In this document: in pieces, positions 1-7,456 of the stretch | How positions within the stretch are numbered: the first letter of the stretch is position 1 | Layout of the letters: every line of letters begins with the position of its first letter | DNA from: an uncultured Planctomycetaceae bacterium | GTDB lineage: Bacteria > Planctomycetota > Planctomycetia > Planctomycetales > Planctomycetaceae | DNA: 8,311 nt | Assembly (NCBI GenBank): GCA_903921605.1 | Contig: CAIXQV010000092.1 | Coordinates: forward strand, 1-8,311 | Direction: 5' to 3' | Notes under the pieces: generated by a model | What the model saw: only the letters and a program-made list of their open reading frames with translations | Database searches by the model: none | Told to the model about the DNA's origin: nothing | Position numbers and translations under genes: made by a program

Positions 1-185
1 AGTTCTCGCAGGTCTCCAGCGTAAGCAGACTCAACGGCGTTGAGATCTCTGAGTAGCTCTGAACTCAGGCTGGTCTCCTGAATATCGCCCAACTGCAGAC
101 GAAGTTCTCGCGTCACGCTTTCCAGCTGAGTTCGAAAGCCCCGGCGATTTGGCTCTGTCGGACGTTTCCAGAAGAACAAATTCAC
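1..185 (-). CDS. Unrecognised protein, N-terminal fragment, probable coiled coil (runs off left edge)
   Basis: The complementary strand is open from a GTG at 185-183 to the window edge: 61 codons and no stop. The product starts MNLFFWKRPTEP, then a basic RRGFR stretch, then a long helix-like segment rich in Leu, Glu, Arg and Gln (LESVTRELRLQLGDI, SSELLRDLNAVESAY) with leucines spaced as in a coiled coil. A GGAG sequence lies 9 nt upstream of the GTG (plus-strand ctcc at 195-198), which supports this start; in the same frame upstream there are two TAA stops within about 75 bp. The amino acid make-up looks like a real protein, unlike the competing frame at 31-231, which is rich in Ser, Arg and Cys. 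I do not recognise the family and give no function. It is divergent from the phosphodiesterase-like gene at 571, with 385 bp between them. A TTG four codons in is an alternative start. Confidence 0.55.
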   Translation of the reverse strand, partial: MNLFFWKRPTEPNRRGFRTQLESVTRELRLQLGDIQETSLSSELLRDLNAVESAYAGDLRE

Positions 186-570
186 AACAATCGTCTCCAG
201 CCCTATAGATCGTGCTGCTGTCGCTCCGCACAGCCGGGCCCGTCTTCTGATTTACGGAACTAGAACCCGCGCGAGCGACGATTAACGCAGAACTGTTCTA
301 CGAGCAGCCCGGAACCCGACGCAACGGCCAATCTTGAGTGCGATCAATCCTTGCCAATAAGCTTAGAGAGCAACGACCGCTTCTGAGTCCGATGCGAACT
401 TTCCAGAAATGTTGCATAACGACAACAGCAGCCTTCCCGTGAGACTACTGGAACCCATAAAAACCGACCAAACCCAGTCAACCTGAGCCTGAAGCCAAAT
501 GTGTTTCATCATCTCGGCCAGCCTCTTCGGTTCGGAAGCAATATTGAATTGGATCCAAAGACTGTAACCA
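186..570. other. Divergent intergenic region
   Basis: This 385-bp stretch separates a minus-strand gene (start 185) from a plus-strand gene (start 571) and so should hold promoters for both. I see no convincing -35/-10 pair, sigma-54 box (TGGCAC-N5-TTGC) or strong hairpin in it. The only local signal is the GGAG at 195-198 serving the left gene. Upstream of 571 there is no good Shine-Dalgarno sequence, only GGA about 17 nt away. A minus-strand open frame covering 363-617 runs across it and into the signal peptide of the next gene, but its product has no recognisable character. Confidence 0.6.
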
Positions 571-1407
571 ATGAAAATGAAACCCGTACTCAAAGTTGTT
601 GTTTTACTACTCGCCATGAGTTCGAGTCTGTTCAGGGGTTCTCGAAGCCTCGGCGCTGACGAACTAAAGTCTGTCGCGCCCCTTCCTACGCCGCTTGCGA
701 ACGCTCATGCTCACAACGACTATCTACACAAACGCCCGCTACTTGATGCTCTTGATCATGGCTTTACCAGCATCGAAGCGGATGTCTTTCCCGTCGATGG
801 TCAACTGCTGGTCGCTCATACATTTCTGGAGTTGTCAAAAGACAAGACTCTGGAAAGCATTTACCTCAAACCTCTGCGAGACATCGCCAAACGAAACAGC
901 GGCAGTATCTACGGCAATGGAAAACCGATCATTCTGCTCGTTGACATCAAAACCAAAGGTGTGGAGGCGTACGCCCTTCTTGATTCTTTGCTGAAATCAT
1001 ACGATGACATTGTGTCCAGCCATCTCGATGGAAAGTTTCTGGAGAAAGCTGTCACGATCATTATCAGCGGTGACCGACCTCGAGCAGAGATCGAAAAGTC
1101 CAATCCGCGTTATGCCGCTATTGATGGACGGCTCGGTGATCTCGAATCCGCACCACTGGCAACTCTTGTCCCACTGATCAGCGACAACTGGGGCAATCAC
1201 TTTAAGTATCGCGGCCAGGGCGAGATGGCAGCAGCCGAACGCGAGAAGCTGGCGGCCATCGTAAAAAAATGTCACGAGCAAGGCCGTCGACTGCGCTTTT
1301 GGGCCACGCCTGAGAACTCAACTCTCTGGGCAGAACTACAAAACGCCGGGGTAGATCTGATCGGCACTGACGATCTGAAGGCTCTGCAAAAGCACCTTCA
1401 GAAGTGA
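571..1407 (+). CDS. Secreted PI-PLC/GDPD-superfamily phosphodiesterase-like protein
   Basis: 278 residues, complete. An in-frame TAA at 565-567 rules out a longer form. Residues 1-29 form a signal peptide (MKMK, hydrophobic VVVLLLA core, cut probably near SLGA-DE), so the mature protein is exported. The mature part has the TIM-barrel pattern of the glycerophosphodiester phosphodiesterase / phosphatidylinositol phospholipase C superfamily: HAHNDY (His46/His48, Asn49) where GDPD has HRG, then SIEADVF with the acidic pair Glu69 and Asp71, then VAHT (His83), the LVDIK strand (Asp125, Lys127), RFWATPE near 242-248 and a final GVDLIGTDD strand. HNDY..P....A...G....E.D..L is the hallmark of the AIM6-like subgroup, whose substrate is poorly known. 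Typical GDPD reactions hydrolyse glycerophosphodiesters using a divalent metal, but this subgroup may act on another phosphodiester. It faces the kinase-like gene tail to tail across 31 bp with no clear hairpin terminator. The family is clear, the substrate is not. Confidence 0.85.
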   Translation: MKMKPVLKVVVLLLAMSSSLFRGSRSLGADELKSVAPLPTPLANAHAHNDYLHKRPLLDALDHGFTSIEADVFPVDGQLLVAHTFLELSKDKTLESIYLKPLRDIAKRNSGSIYGNGKPIILLVDIKTKGVEAYALLDSLLKSYDDIVSSHLDGKFLEKAVTIIISGDRPRAEIEKSNPRYAAIDGRLGDLESAPLATLVPLISDNWGNHFKYRGQGEMAAAEREKLAAIVKKCHEQGRRLRFWATPENSTLWAELQNAGVDLIGTDDLKALQKHLQK

Positions 1408-1438
1408 AACACGATCGCAACTTCCCATGTCGTATGCC

Positions 1439-3766
1439 TCAGCGTCGTGGAAGCTGCTTTACATCGATCCCCGGCATTACAGGCGTCAACTTGGGGCCTT
1501 CAAAATCAAGCAACGCCGAAGATGACCATTCCGATGTCTCGTTGCCCGCGCCGTCGGTTGACGAAGGCTGTTCATCGAAAATCAATTCCGCCAGCAATAC
1601 GCTGTTATCCGTGAGTTGTGGCTCCGGAAGACTGACGGGTTGACGCAAGCGAGGATCGATATACACCACCGGCGTCACGGTCGGTGGCACAATTGCCGGA
1701 TTCCCGGTCTCACCTGCCTGAAGCTGAACACGAATCGCGTCAGGGCTCCACGCATCTGGAATTCGTAATCGCAGAATCGCCATCTGTGGTGAGTACACTG
1801 ATTCGGACGAAGCGAGGTTCAATTCAAGACTGCGAATACCATTGTCATGGATCATTGCGTCGAGCAGGCTGAAGCCGAATCGCTGAGTCACGTTCCGGGC
1901 CGTCACGCTCCAATTGGTCGCATCGCCATTTTGGAATTCACAAAGAATGCCGCTTCCTCGATTGGCCAGCAGAACATTCTGGAGTTCAAATCGTCGCGGC
2001 GGATGATTGAACGAAAGGCCGTACCCGCCACCAGCGAATACTGAGTTTCGCACCAACACAACGCCTTCGGCATCCGCCAGCTGTAGCCACGCAAGGCCTT
2101 CAAAATCATCGGTTTGAGCAGGCGATTGAATAACGCAACCTTCAATCGTCAACGAAGCACTTTGGATCTCGATAAGCTGTCGACGAGTCTTCGACACCGG
2201 AAGTGATGCTGAGTCTGCTCCCGAGTCGACCTGTCGACTGACGCTCACGCCACGAAGTTCGACCGAGCGGGCTCGCAACTGCCAGCGAGTATTCTCTGGC
2301 ACGATGATTTGAGCCACCGGCGATTGTTCGCACAGTATTCGAAGTGCCCCGGGAAACTGACTTGGGGCGGCAAGATATTGCTTTCCCGACTCCAGCCGAA
2401 TCACGCCCTCTGCATCTACGTTCGGCAGCATCAGAGGGCCGGAGGAGATCATCTCCGCATCGGCTTGCCCGGCAGTCCGCTCAGCCGTAGCGACGCCTGG
2501 AACAGAACTCTCCGGCCGCAAACCAAGTCGTAAAGTTTTGGGAAGAACCCCGGATCGTGCTGTCAGCAGAACAAGAACGCCCAGCACCGCAGTTGCAGTG
2601 ACCGGCCAGCGCCAGGATCCGGATTTGCTCCGACGACGAACAACAGGACGCGATTTCGATCGGAGTGAATGATCAGGCATTGAGCGGGCGATCGCACGGC
2701 AGTGGCGCAGGCCGCCACCGGAGTGTGACCGCCACGATTTCAGCACTTCGGATGCACTCGCAGGCCGCAACTCCGGCGAACGACGAGTCATCGACATGAT
2801 GATGCGAGACATCCACTCCGGACAATCGGGCACCGGGCCGCGGACATCAACAATGTCATGGTCCTTCTGCTTCATGACTCGAGTGATCGGATCGGCAGAG
2901 AGAACCACGGGGCGGCTTGTGAGCAAGTGCCACAACAGACATCCCAGCGAATAAAGTTCACTGCGAGTGTCAGCCAAACGTCCGGTTCCGACTTGTTCCG
3001 GAGCAACACCGTCGCAATCACGCAGTGTGAGCCGATCTGACAGAGCAAACTGAGGCTGCAGGAATCGGCGCACGAATGGATCGACCAGATGAACTCGTCC
3101 CGCAGGATCCAGTCGCACATTTCGAGCCACGATGTCTCCGTGCAGCAGTCGCACGGACTCCAGCCACGACAGCATCGTCAGAAGTTCGCGACCAATCTCG
3201 CCGACAACCGGCCACGGTAGTCGACCACCACGAATCAACAGTTCTTCCATGGACCAGCCGCGAAGATACGGGGACACCAGAAACGATGCCGCGGCGGATT
3301 CCAGACCGGCAGCATTTTGGGAGTCGTCAGAACTTTGAGCAATGAGTTCGATCGGCAATGCCAGGCCCGCAGGAGCCGAACTTCGGCAGCGCTCGATTGA
3401 AGTCAGCAGATCGGCGGTGCGAGCCTCAGAACTTTGCCCTGTCCGCGAATCATGAGGCATCAATGATCGCAGAATCACGCTTGATTGATGACGTGAGTCG
3501 CTGGCCAGGAAGGTCGCTCGCCCAAGCGGTTCTTTGCAGAAATAACGGCCGACGACGATCTTCTCGAGGTCATCACCCAGAATCCGGTCTGCCTGCCACG
3601 GGGTCAGAAGTTTGCGTTCAACCAGGGCATCCAGCCATACCGAATCAAAGTCGGGCAGGTCATGACTGAGTCGCCGAACCAAAGGCTCACACGAATCCAG
3701 TTCGGCTCGATGACAGAGGCCACTGGATGTGAGCAGGTTCAGGAGTTTTTCTGAAGGAGATCGCAT
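1439..3766 (-). CDS. Membrane-anchored kinase-like protein (probable pseudokinase) with C-terminal beta-helix-like region
   Basis: 775 residues, ATG start, TGA stop. Residues 30-82 are the leader typical of planctomycetal Ser/Thr kinases (ERKLLTPWQAD...VVGRYFCKEPLG). A Hanks-type kinase fold follows, about 71-347: catalytic loop HGDIVARN (His209, Asp211, Asn216), DPF at 229-231 in place of DFG, APE at 255-257, DTRSELYSLG in the F helix and the late conserved Arg334. The glycine loop is degenerate (EPLGRATF) and the ATP-binding lysine of VAIK is Arg100 (VILR), so catalysis is doubtful although both catalytic aspartates remain. A basic stretch (KSRPVVRRRSK, 371-381) precedes one membrane segment, about 386-403; by the positive-inside rule the kinase part is cytoplasmic and residues 404-775 outside. 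Within that, about 445-640 has repeated short strands (VELRGVSVS, LTIEGCVI, VVLVRNSVFAGGGYG, FELQNVLLANRGSG), like a right-handed parallel beta-helix. The hydrolase gene lies 33 bp upstream on the same strand. I see no good Shine-Dalgarno sequence. Confidence 0.85.
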   Translation of the reverse strand: MRSPSEKLLNLLTSSGLCHRAELDSCEPLVRRLSHDLPDFDSVWLDALVERKLLTPWQADRILGDDLEKIVVGRYFCKEPLGRATFLASDSRHQSSVILRSLMPHDSRTGQSSEARTADLLTSIERCRSSAPAGLALPIELIAQSSDDSQNAAGLESAAASFLVSPYLRGWSMEELLIRGGRLPWPVVGEIGRELLTMLSWLESVRLLHGDIVARNVRLDPAGRVHLVDPFVRRFLQPQFALSDRLTLRDCDGVAPEQVGTGRLADTRSELYSLGCLLWHLLTSRPVVLSADPITRVMKQKDHDIVDVRGPVPDCPEWMSRIIMSMTRRSPELRPASASEVLKSWRSHSGGGLRHCRAIARSMPDHSLRSKSRPVVRRRSKSGSWRWPVTATAVLGVLVLLTARSGVLPKTLRLGLRPESSVPGVATAERTAGQADAEMISSGPLMLPNVDAEGVIRLESGKQYLAAPSQFPGALRILCEQSPVAQIIVPENTRWQLRARSVELRGVSVSRQVDSGADSASLPVSKTRRQLIEIQSASLTIEGCVIQSPAQTDDFEGLAWLQLADAEGVVLVRNSVFAGGGYGLSFNHPPRRFELQNVLLANRGSGILCEFQNGDATNWSVTARNVTQRFGFSLLDAMIHDNGIRSLELNLASSESVYSPQMAILRLRIPDAWSPDAIRVQLQAGETGNPAIVPPTVTPVVYIDPRLRQPVSLPEPQLTDNSVLLAELIFDEQPSSTDGAGNETSEWSSSALLDFEGPKLTPVMPGIDVKQLPRR
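2558..2611 (-). other. Transmembrane segment of the kinase-like protein
   Basis: Residues 386-403 (WPVTATAVLGVLVLLTA region) are the only long hydrophobic run in the 775-residue protein. They are flanked on the N-terminal side by a cluster of Arg and Lys, which fits a cytoplasmic kinase-like part and an extracytoplasmic C-terminal part. The topology is inferred. Confidence 0.8.
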
Positions 3767-3799
3767 CCGTGCGTATCGACACTCAGGAAAGAAAAATCA

Positions 3800-4885
3800 C
3801 TACGTCAAAAGCCAGTCGATCAATCGCCAGTCCATCCATCGTCGATCTGGATCTACGCCACTACGTCCGATGAAGCCCAGGTGACCACCATGCTTTGTCA
3901 GGCACAGACTGACATTGGTGGGCAGCTTCAGATCGAGGAATGGCTTTGAGCAAACCACGGGGTCATCTTCGGCCGCCAGAATCGTTGTGTGAACTCGAAT
4001 CTGGTCAATCACTCGCGCCGATGACGCCTGATTGTAATAATCGTCAGCCGATTCAAAACCCGACGCTGGCGCCGTGTAGAGTTCGTCAAAATCATACAGT
4101 CGACGTGGAAGTTGTCGCACCATTGCCAAAGGAAGATGATCCTTCCAGAGCGGACTGTTTGCGATCTGACTGATCAGTAGTCTCGTAAAGTACCAGTCAT
4201 AACGCTGGCCCATGGAGGATGAATTCAAACGAGCCGCACAGCGATGCAGGTCGATCGGAGGACAAACCGCGACAGCTCGAAACAGGCAGAGAGGTAACTC
4301 ATCAGGATTCTCTCCCAGATATCTCAGCAACAGGTTGCCACTCAGTGAAAACCCGGCGATAGAAACCGGAGACCCTGGACAGAGTCGCTCAAGCATCTGC
4401 ACTGCTGAAGCGACATCTTCCGTTCGCCCCGCATGGTAAGGATTCTTTGCCAACAGCGCTCCCGCGCCGCAGCCTCGATGATCCAATCGAAAGACACGAA
4501 TCCCCTGAGACATCAGGCGGCTTGTAAGACGCACCATGTAGCCGCTCTGATGTGAGCCGCAAAGTCCGTGCATCAGCAGCACTGTATGGTCACCTCGCTG
4601 CCAGCCAGCGGGACAGTTGTCATGCATAACAACAAGGTCACCATCATTCAGTCGCAATCGTCGCTCGGTCGTTCCGTACAACTTCACTCGTGACGGAAAC
4701 AAAGTTCCCCAAAGCGTTTGGCGATGTGCTCCACCCAACCCAATCGCAGGCTGAAACTGAGGAACACCGGGTGAAGAATCGAGGGGCATGATCATTGGAG
4801 CGGAGTCTGCAAGGAGACGACGAACCTGTTCGCTGTCCACAGCGGACTCTGTCGTTGATCCCTGATATCGGTCTGCTCCGCTCAT
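3800..4885 (-). CDS. YheT-type alpha/beta-fold hydrolase (COG0429-like)
   Basis: 361 residues from the ATG at 4885. The fold reads in order: AHRQTLWG (54-60; the family's 'H.QT' motif near the N terminus), DGDLVVMHD, the oxyanion strand LLMHGLCGSHQSGYM (104-117), VFRLDHRGCGAG (131-141), nucleophile elbow AGFSLSGN (Ser180), AAEDDPVV (Asp307/Asp308) and KHGGHLGFIG (His335), giving a Ser-Asp-His triad. No signal peptide is seen, so it is likely cytoplasmic or loosely membrane-linked. Members of this family (E. coli YheT, eukaryotic ABHD1/3 relatives) are predicted esterases or lipases; the substrate here is unknown. The frame stays open to a TTG at 5050, but the added 55 residues lack family character, so I prefer 4885, which has GGAA 5 nt upstream. 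Met31 (MIMPLD, at 4795) is another possible start. The elbow has Ser182 where most relatives have Gly. The kinase-like gene follows after 33 bp, probably in the same transcript. Confidence 0.85.
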   Translation of the reverse strand: MSGADRYQGSTTESAVDSEQVRRLLADSAPMIMPLDSSPGVPQFQPAIGLGGAHRQTLWGTLFPSRVKLYGTTERRLRLNDGDLVVMHDNCPAGWQRGDHTVLLMHGLCGSHQSGYMVRLTSRLMSQGIRVFRLDHRGCGAGALLAKNPYHAGRTEDVASAVQMLERLCPGSPVSIAGFSLSGNLLLRYLGENPDELPLCLFRAVAVCPPIDLHRCAARLNSSSMGQRYDWYFTRLLISQIANSPLWKDHLPLAMVRQLPRRLYDFDELYTAPASGFESADDYYNQASSARVIDQIRVHTTILAAEDDPVVCSKPFLDLKLPTNVSLCLTKHGGHLGFIGRSGVDPDRRWMDWRLIDWLLT

Positions 4886-4990
4886 TACGATTCCGAGTAT
4901 TCGATGCGTGATGGGAATCCTGAAGTAGGTCAGTACTTCACTCTGTTTACTTTTCGTCGGCCCAGGGATTCTCTGAGCCGTAACCGGCAG

Positions 4991-5018
4991 TTTGTAGAGG
5001 TTTTCAGGCTTTTGTAAA
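4991..5018 (-). promoter_or_regulatory. Candidate sigma-70-type promoter for the hydrolase/kinase-like operon
   Basis: On the minus strand TTTACA (5013-5018, one mismatch to TTGACA) is followed after 16 bp by TACAAA (4991-4996, 4 of 6 to TATAAT). This would give a leader of about 100 nt before the ATG at 4885. It supports the later start over the TTG at 5050, which would lie upstream of the promoter. Such matches arise by chance, so this is only a candidate. Confidence 0.25.
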
Positions 5019-5050
5019 AGAGGACAATCCTGATTTAAGCGGTTCGTCAA

Positions 5051-5417
5051 TAGTCTGCTCGAAAAGTCCCCCGACAGGATTTCCGCAGATGCCTGATTGC
5101 CGCAGTTTGCCTCGACAAGCAGTCGACACGAGCATCTCAGCCTGCAGGCCTCAAACGGATTCTCAAAAGATCGAATCCGAGGTTCCGGTGGGCCATGGAA
5201 GTCTTACAGGTGTAGTTGTCGGTTGCTGGCTTGAGCCACGTTCGAAGCTGACGACGCGATTCGAAAGCAAACCCCAGCAATGGTGCTCTTGTCTTTGAGA
5301 CGCGACCTTCTGTTGCGGGACGAAAAGCCACCTTAAGATGCAATCAGATTCCGCATCAGGAGTTGCCAGTGCGGTATTCGAGTTCTGAACTCACGAATTG
5401 CAGATCAGTCTTCTCGA
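5051..5417. other. Intergenic region between the sigma-54 activator and the hydrolase
   Basis: This 367-bp stretch lies downstream of the regulator and upstream of the hydrolase, both on the minus strand. Open frames cover parts of it (for example 5137-5343 minus, 5089-5298 plus), but their products look like random sequence. It holds two inverted repeats: CGGATTC (5156-5162) / GAATCCG (5173-5179) with a 10-nt loop, and the structure at 5376-5398 listed separately. I see no tRNA or sigma-54 promoter box. Confidence 0.6.
5376..5398 (-). terminator. Hairpin just after the sigma-54 activator gene, no U-tract
   Basis: ATTC-GAGTT (5376-5384) pairs with AACTC (5388-5392) and, after a 2-nt bulge, GAAT (5395-5398), giving nine pairs around a 3-nt loop. 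It begins about 20 nt downstream of the regulator's stop codon, where a 3'-end structure would be expected. On the minus strand no run of T follows it, so it is not a standard intrinsic terminator. It may only protect the message end, or be chance. Confidence 0.25.
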
Positions 5418-7400
5418 TCAGATACCTCCGCCAACTTCTTTCATCTCCAGCTGCTTCATTTTGCGGTAGAGATTCGAGCGATGCAGCCCCAGCAACCGAG
5501 CCGCATCGGTCATGTTGTCATTCACCTGACGAATACTGCGACGAATGAAGTCCCGCTGAAATTCTCGAGTCGCCTCGTCCAACCCCAGTTCCAGCGACGG
5601 TAAACGCGAACCATCAGCGTCAGGATTCAGGATGAATGCCAGATCTTCTGCTTCAACGCGATCCCCTGGTGCAAGAAAGGCAATGCGTTCCATCAGATTA
5701 CGTAATTCGCGGACGTTGCCGGGCCATGTATGAGATTGCAGCCGACGGCGGGCTTCCGAAGATAGCTGCAGATTCGGTCGACGCGCTTGCGTTGCGAAGC
5801 GTCGCAGAAAGAATTCTGCCAGCGGAAGAATATCTTCCGGTCGTTCCCGCAATGAAGGCAGATCGAGACTGACTACACCAAGGCGATAATACAGGTCTTC
5901 GCGAAATCGCTTGGCTCGCACAGCTTCACTGAGATTTGCGTTCGTGGCGGCCACAATTCGCACATTGATAGGAATCGACTGTGAGCCGCCAACGCGAGTA
6001 ATCACTTTCTGCTCCAGAACCCGTAGAAGCTTGGCCTGACCGCCAGGGCTCATGTCGCCAATTTCGTCGAGAAACAGCGTCCCACCGTCGGCCAGTTCAA
6101 ATTTCCCCTGTCGCATATCACGAGCATCCGTGAACGCGCCTCGCTCGTGTCCGAACAGCTCACTCTCCAGCAATGACTCCGTCAGCGCGGCACAGTTGAC
6201 GGCCACGAACGGACAGTTGGAGCGATTCCCGGCGTAGTGTAACGACTGAGCAACCACTTCTTTGCCAGTTCCGCTTTCACCCAGAACCAGCACAGGCAGG
6301 TCTGTGTTAGCCAGTCGTCGTACGGTATCTCGCAAGGCTGTAATAGCCATGCTGTCGCCAATGATCGACACCCCTTTGGTCACCTGCTCCGCAAGTTGAC
6401 TGTTGCTGCGATGAAGCAGGTTGCGTTCCTGCAGATTCCGCAAGGCCACAGCCGCCTGAGTTCCCAATTGAGTCAGGCATTCCACATCATCCTGAGTGAA
6501 CGGTCGATTCTCGTTGTGATTGATCCCTTCGAAAGCCCCAACGACGTTATTGCTGGCATCACGCAAGGGCACGCAGATCAGATTACGAGTGCGATAGCCG
6601 CTTTTTCGATCGACCTCCTGATTGAATCTTGGATCGTCATACGCGTCGTCAACACAAATCGCCTGGCCGGTTTTCAGTGTTTCGCCGACAATGCCCTCTC
6701 CAAAAGGCAGCCGCAACGAAGCCCCCTTTACTCCCAAAGCGGGCCTCGCTTCAACTTCGTTGCGTTCCTTGTCCCACAGAAAAATGCTGCTGCGATCGCA
6801 GTTCAGTAATCGAGTCGCCTCGTGAGCAATCTGTTCCAGCAGGGGGGCCGCGTCTTCGGCCATCGACAGCTTCGACGCAATGTTCAGAGTCGATCGCAAT
6901 CGCTCTACCTGTCGACGGTTTTGCAACTCGCGATCAACCAGCGTCAGTGCCATCGACAGCGTTCGTGCGATCAACAGGCCTGACTCGGCAAGATCCGCAT
7001 CCGCATGTCGCCCCACGGTGACCAAAAGATGACCGAAGGGAGTTCCTGCAGTCAGCGGAAACGCAGCGACAATACGTCCTTGATCCGTCTTTGAAACTCC
7101 CGCGGCGTCTCGTTCCAGAGCATTATCCCAGAGAGCAACGGGACGCATTGCCAGGGCCTGCTGCCCATGCTCAATCACAGTCGCCCAGCTTGGGCCGGGG
7201 ATTCGTTGAATCAGAGCAATCCACTGAACAGAGAGTTCTGTGGCGATCTCTGACAAAGCCAAACGCATGAACGTTTCGAAATTCGCAGCCTTCACACCCT
7301 CTGAAAGCAGTTTTCCGCTGAGCTGCATCAAGGTCCCGGCCGCATGGGCCGGAGACAACAAAGACACCTGCTGAATCGTCTTCCAATCCGTCGTCGCCAC
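5418..7400 (-). CDS. Sigma-54-dependent transcriptional activator with two GAF domains (NifA/NorR-like layout)
   Basis: 660 residues. The GTG start has AAGGA 7 nt upstream. Domains: a divergent GAF-like region at about 40-165; a canonical GAF at about 185-325 ([39 protein letters not shown]); then the AAA+ sigma-54 interaction domain, about 345-580, with Walker A GESGTGK (374-380), the sigma-54 contact loop as GAFTDA (421-426), Walker [10 protein letters not shown] (Asp445, Glu446), sensor I VAATNANL, arginine-finger region [10 protein letters not shown] (498-507) and WPGNVREL (559-566); and a Fis-type helix-turn-helix at the end ([17 protein letters not shown], 631-647). It should bind an upstream enhancer and use ATP to open sigma-54 polymerase complexes. 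The lack of a receiver domain means control by GAF ligand or partner binding, not phosphorylation. The second Gly of GAFTGA is Asp425. No sigma-54 promoter is visible in the window, so its targets are unknown. Confidence 0.95.
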   Translation of the reverse strand: MATTDWKTIQQVSLLSPAHAAGTLMQLSGKLLSEGVKAANFETFMRLALSEIATELSVQWIALIQRIPGPSWATVIEHGQQALAMRPVALWDNALERDAAGVSKTDQGRIVAAFPLTAGTPFGHLLVTVGRHADADLAESGLLIARTLSMALTLVDRELQNRRQVERLRSTLNIASKLSMAEDAAPLLEQIAHEATRLLNCDRSSIFLWDKERNEVEARPALGVKGASLRLPFGEGIVGETLKTGQAICVDDAYDDPRFNQEVDRKSGYRTRNLICVPLRDASNNVVGAFEGINHNENRPFTQDDVECLTQLGTQAAVALRNLQERNLLHRSNSQLAEQVTKGVSIIGDSMAITALRDTVRRLANTDLPVLVLGESGTGKEVVAQSLHYAGNRSNCPFVAVNCAALTESLLESELFGHERGAFTDARDMRQGKFELADGGTLFLDEIGDMSPGGQAKLLRVLEQKVITRVGGSQSIPINVRIVAATNANLSEAVRAKRFREDLYYRLGVVSLDLPSLRERPEDILPLAEFFLRRFATQARRPNLQLSSEARRRLQSHTWPGNVRELRNLMERIAFLAPGDRVEAEDLAFILNPDADGSRLPSLELGLDEATREFQRDFIRRSIRQVNDNMTDAARLLGLHRSNLYRKMKQLEMKEVGGGI

Positions 7401-7407
7401 GATTCCA

Positions 7408-7412
7408 TCCTT
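7408..7412 (-). promoter_or_regulatory. Ribosome binding site deciding the GTG start of the sigma-54 activator
   Basis: On the minus strand AAGGA lies 7 nt before the GTG at 7400-7398. It is one of the clearest Shine-Dalgarno sequences in the window and fixes the non-ATG start. An ATG at 7408-7406 overlaps it but is in another frame. Confidence 0.7.
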
Positions 7413-7427
7413 GCCGTTATCACTCGA

Positions 7428-7456
7428 ATTCTTCGATTGACAATCACTGTGTTCAA
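7428..7456 (-). promoter_or_regulatory. Candidate sigma-70-type promoter for the sigma-54 activator
   Basis: Minus-strand TTGAAC (7451-7456, 4 of 6) and AAGAAT (7428-7433, 4 of 6) are 17 bp apart. Transcription would begin near 7421, leaving about 20 nt of leader containing the AAGGA ribosome binding site. The position is sensible but each hexamer is weak. Confidence 0.3.

Noticed and set aside
31..231. Minus-strand open frame of 66 codons at the left end
   Set aside because: Its product is Ser/Arg/Cys-rich without pattern, and a better frame with a ribosome binding site overlaps it (1-185).
363..617. Minus-strand open frame of 84 codons overlapping the start of the phosphodiesterase-like gene
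   Set aside because: Its start lies inside the signal-peptide coding region of a well-supported gene and its product shows no family features.
1684..1697. TGGCAC...TTGC resembling a sigma-54 promoter
   Set aside because: The spacing between the two elements is too short and it lies inside a coding region on the opposite strand.
2224..2238. Near-palindrome AGTCGAC-CT-GTCGACT
   Set aside because: It lies inside the coding region of the kinase-like protein's C-terminal part; GTCGAC is frequent in this window through Arg/Ser/Asp codons, so no special role is supported.
5137..5343. Minus-strand open frame of 68 codons between the regulator and the hydrolase
   Set aside because: No Shine-Dalgarno sequence was noted and the basic, low-pattern product is not recognisable; it is probably a chance frame.
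6396..6809. Plus-strand open frame of 137 codons
   Set aside because: It lies wholly antisense to the GAF-coding part of the sigma-54 activator, whose reading is certain.
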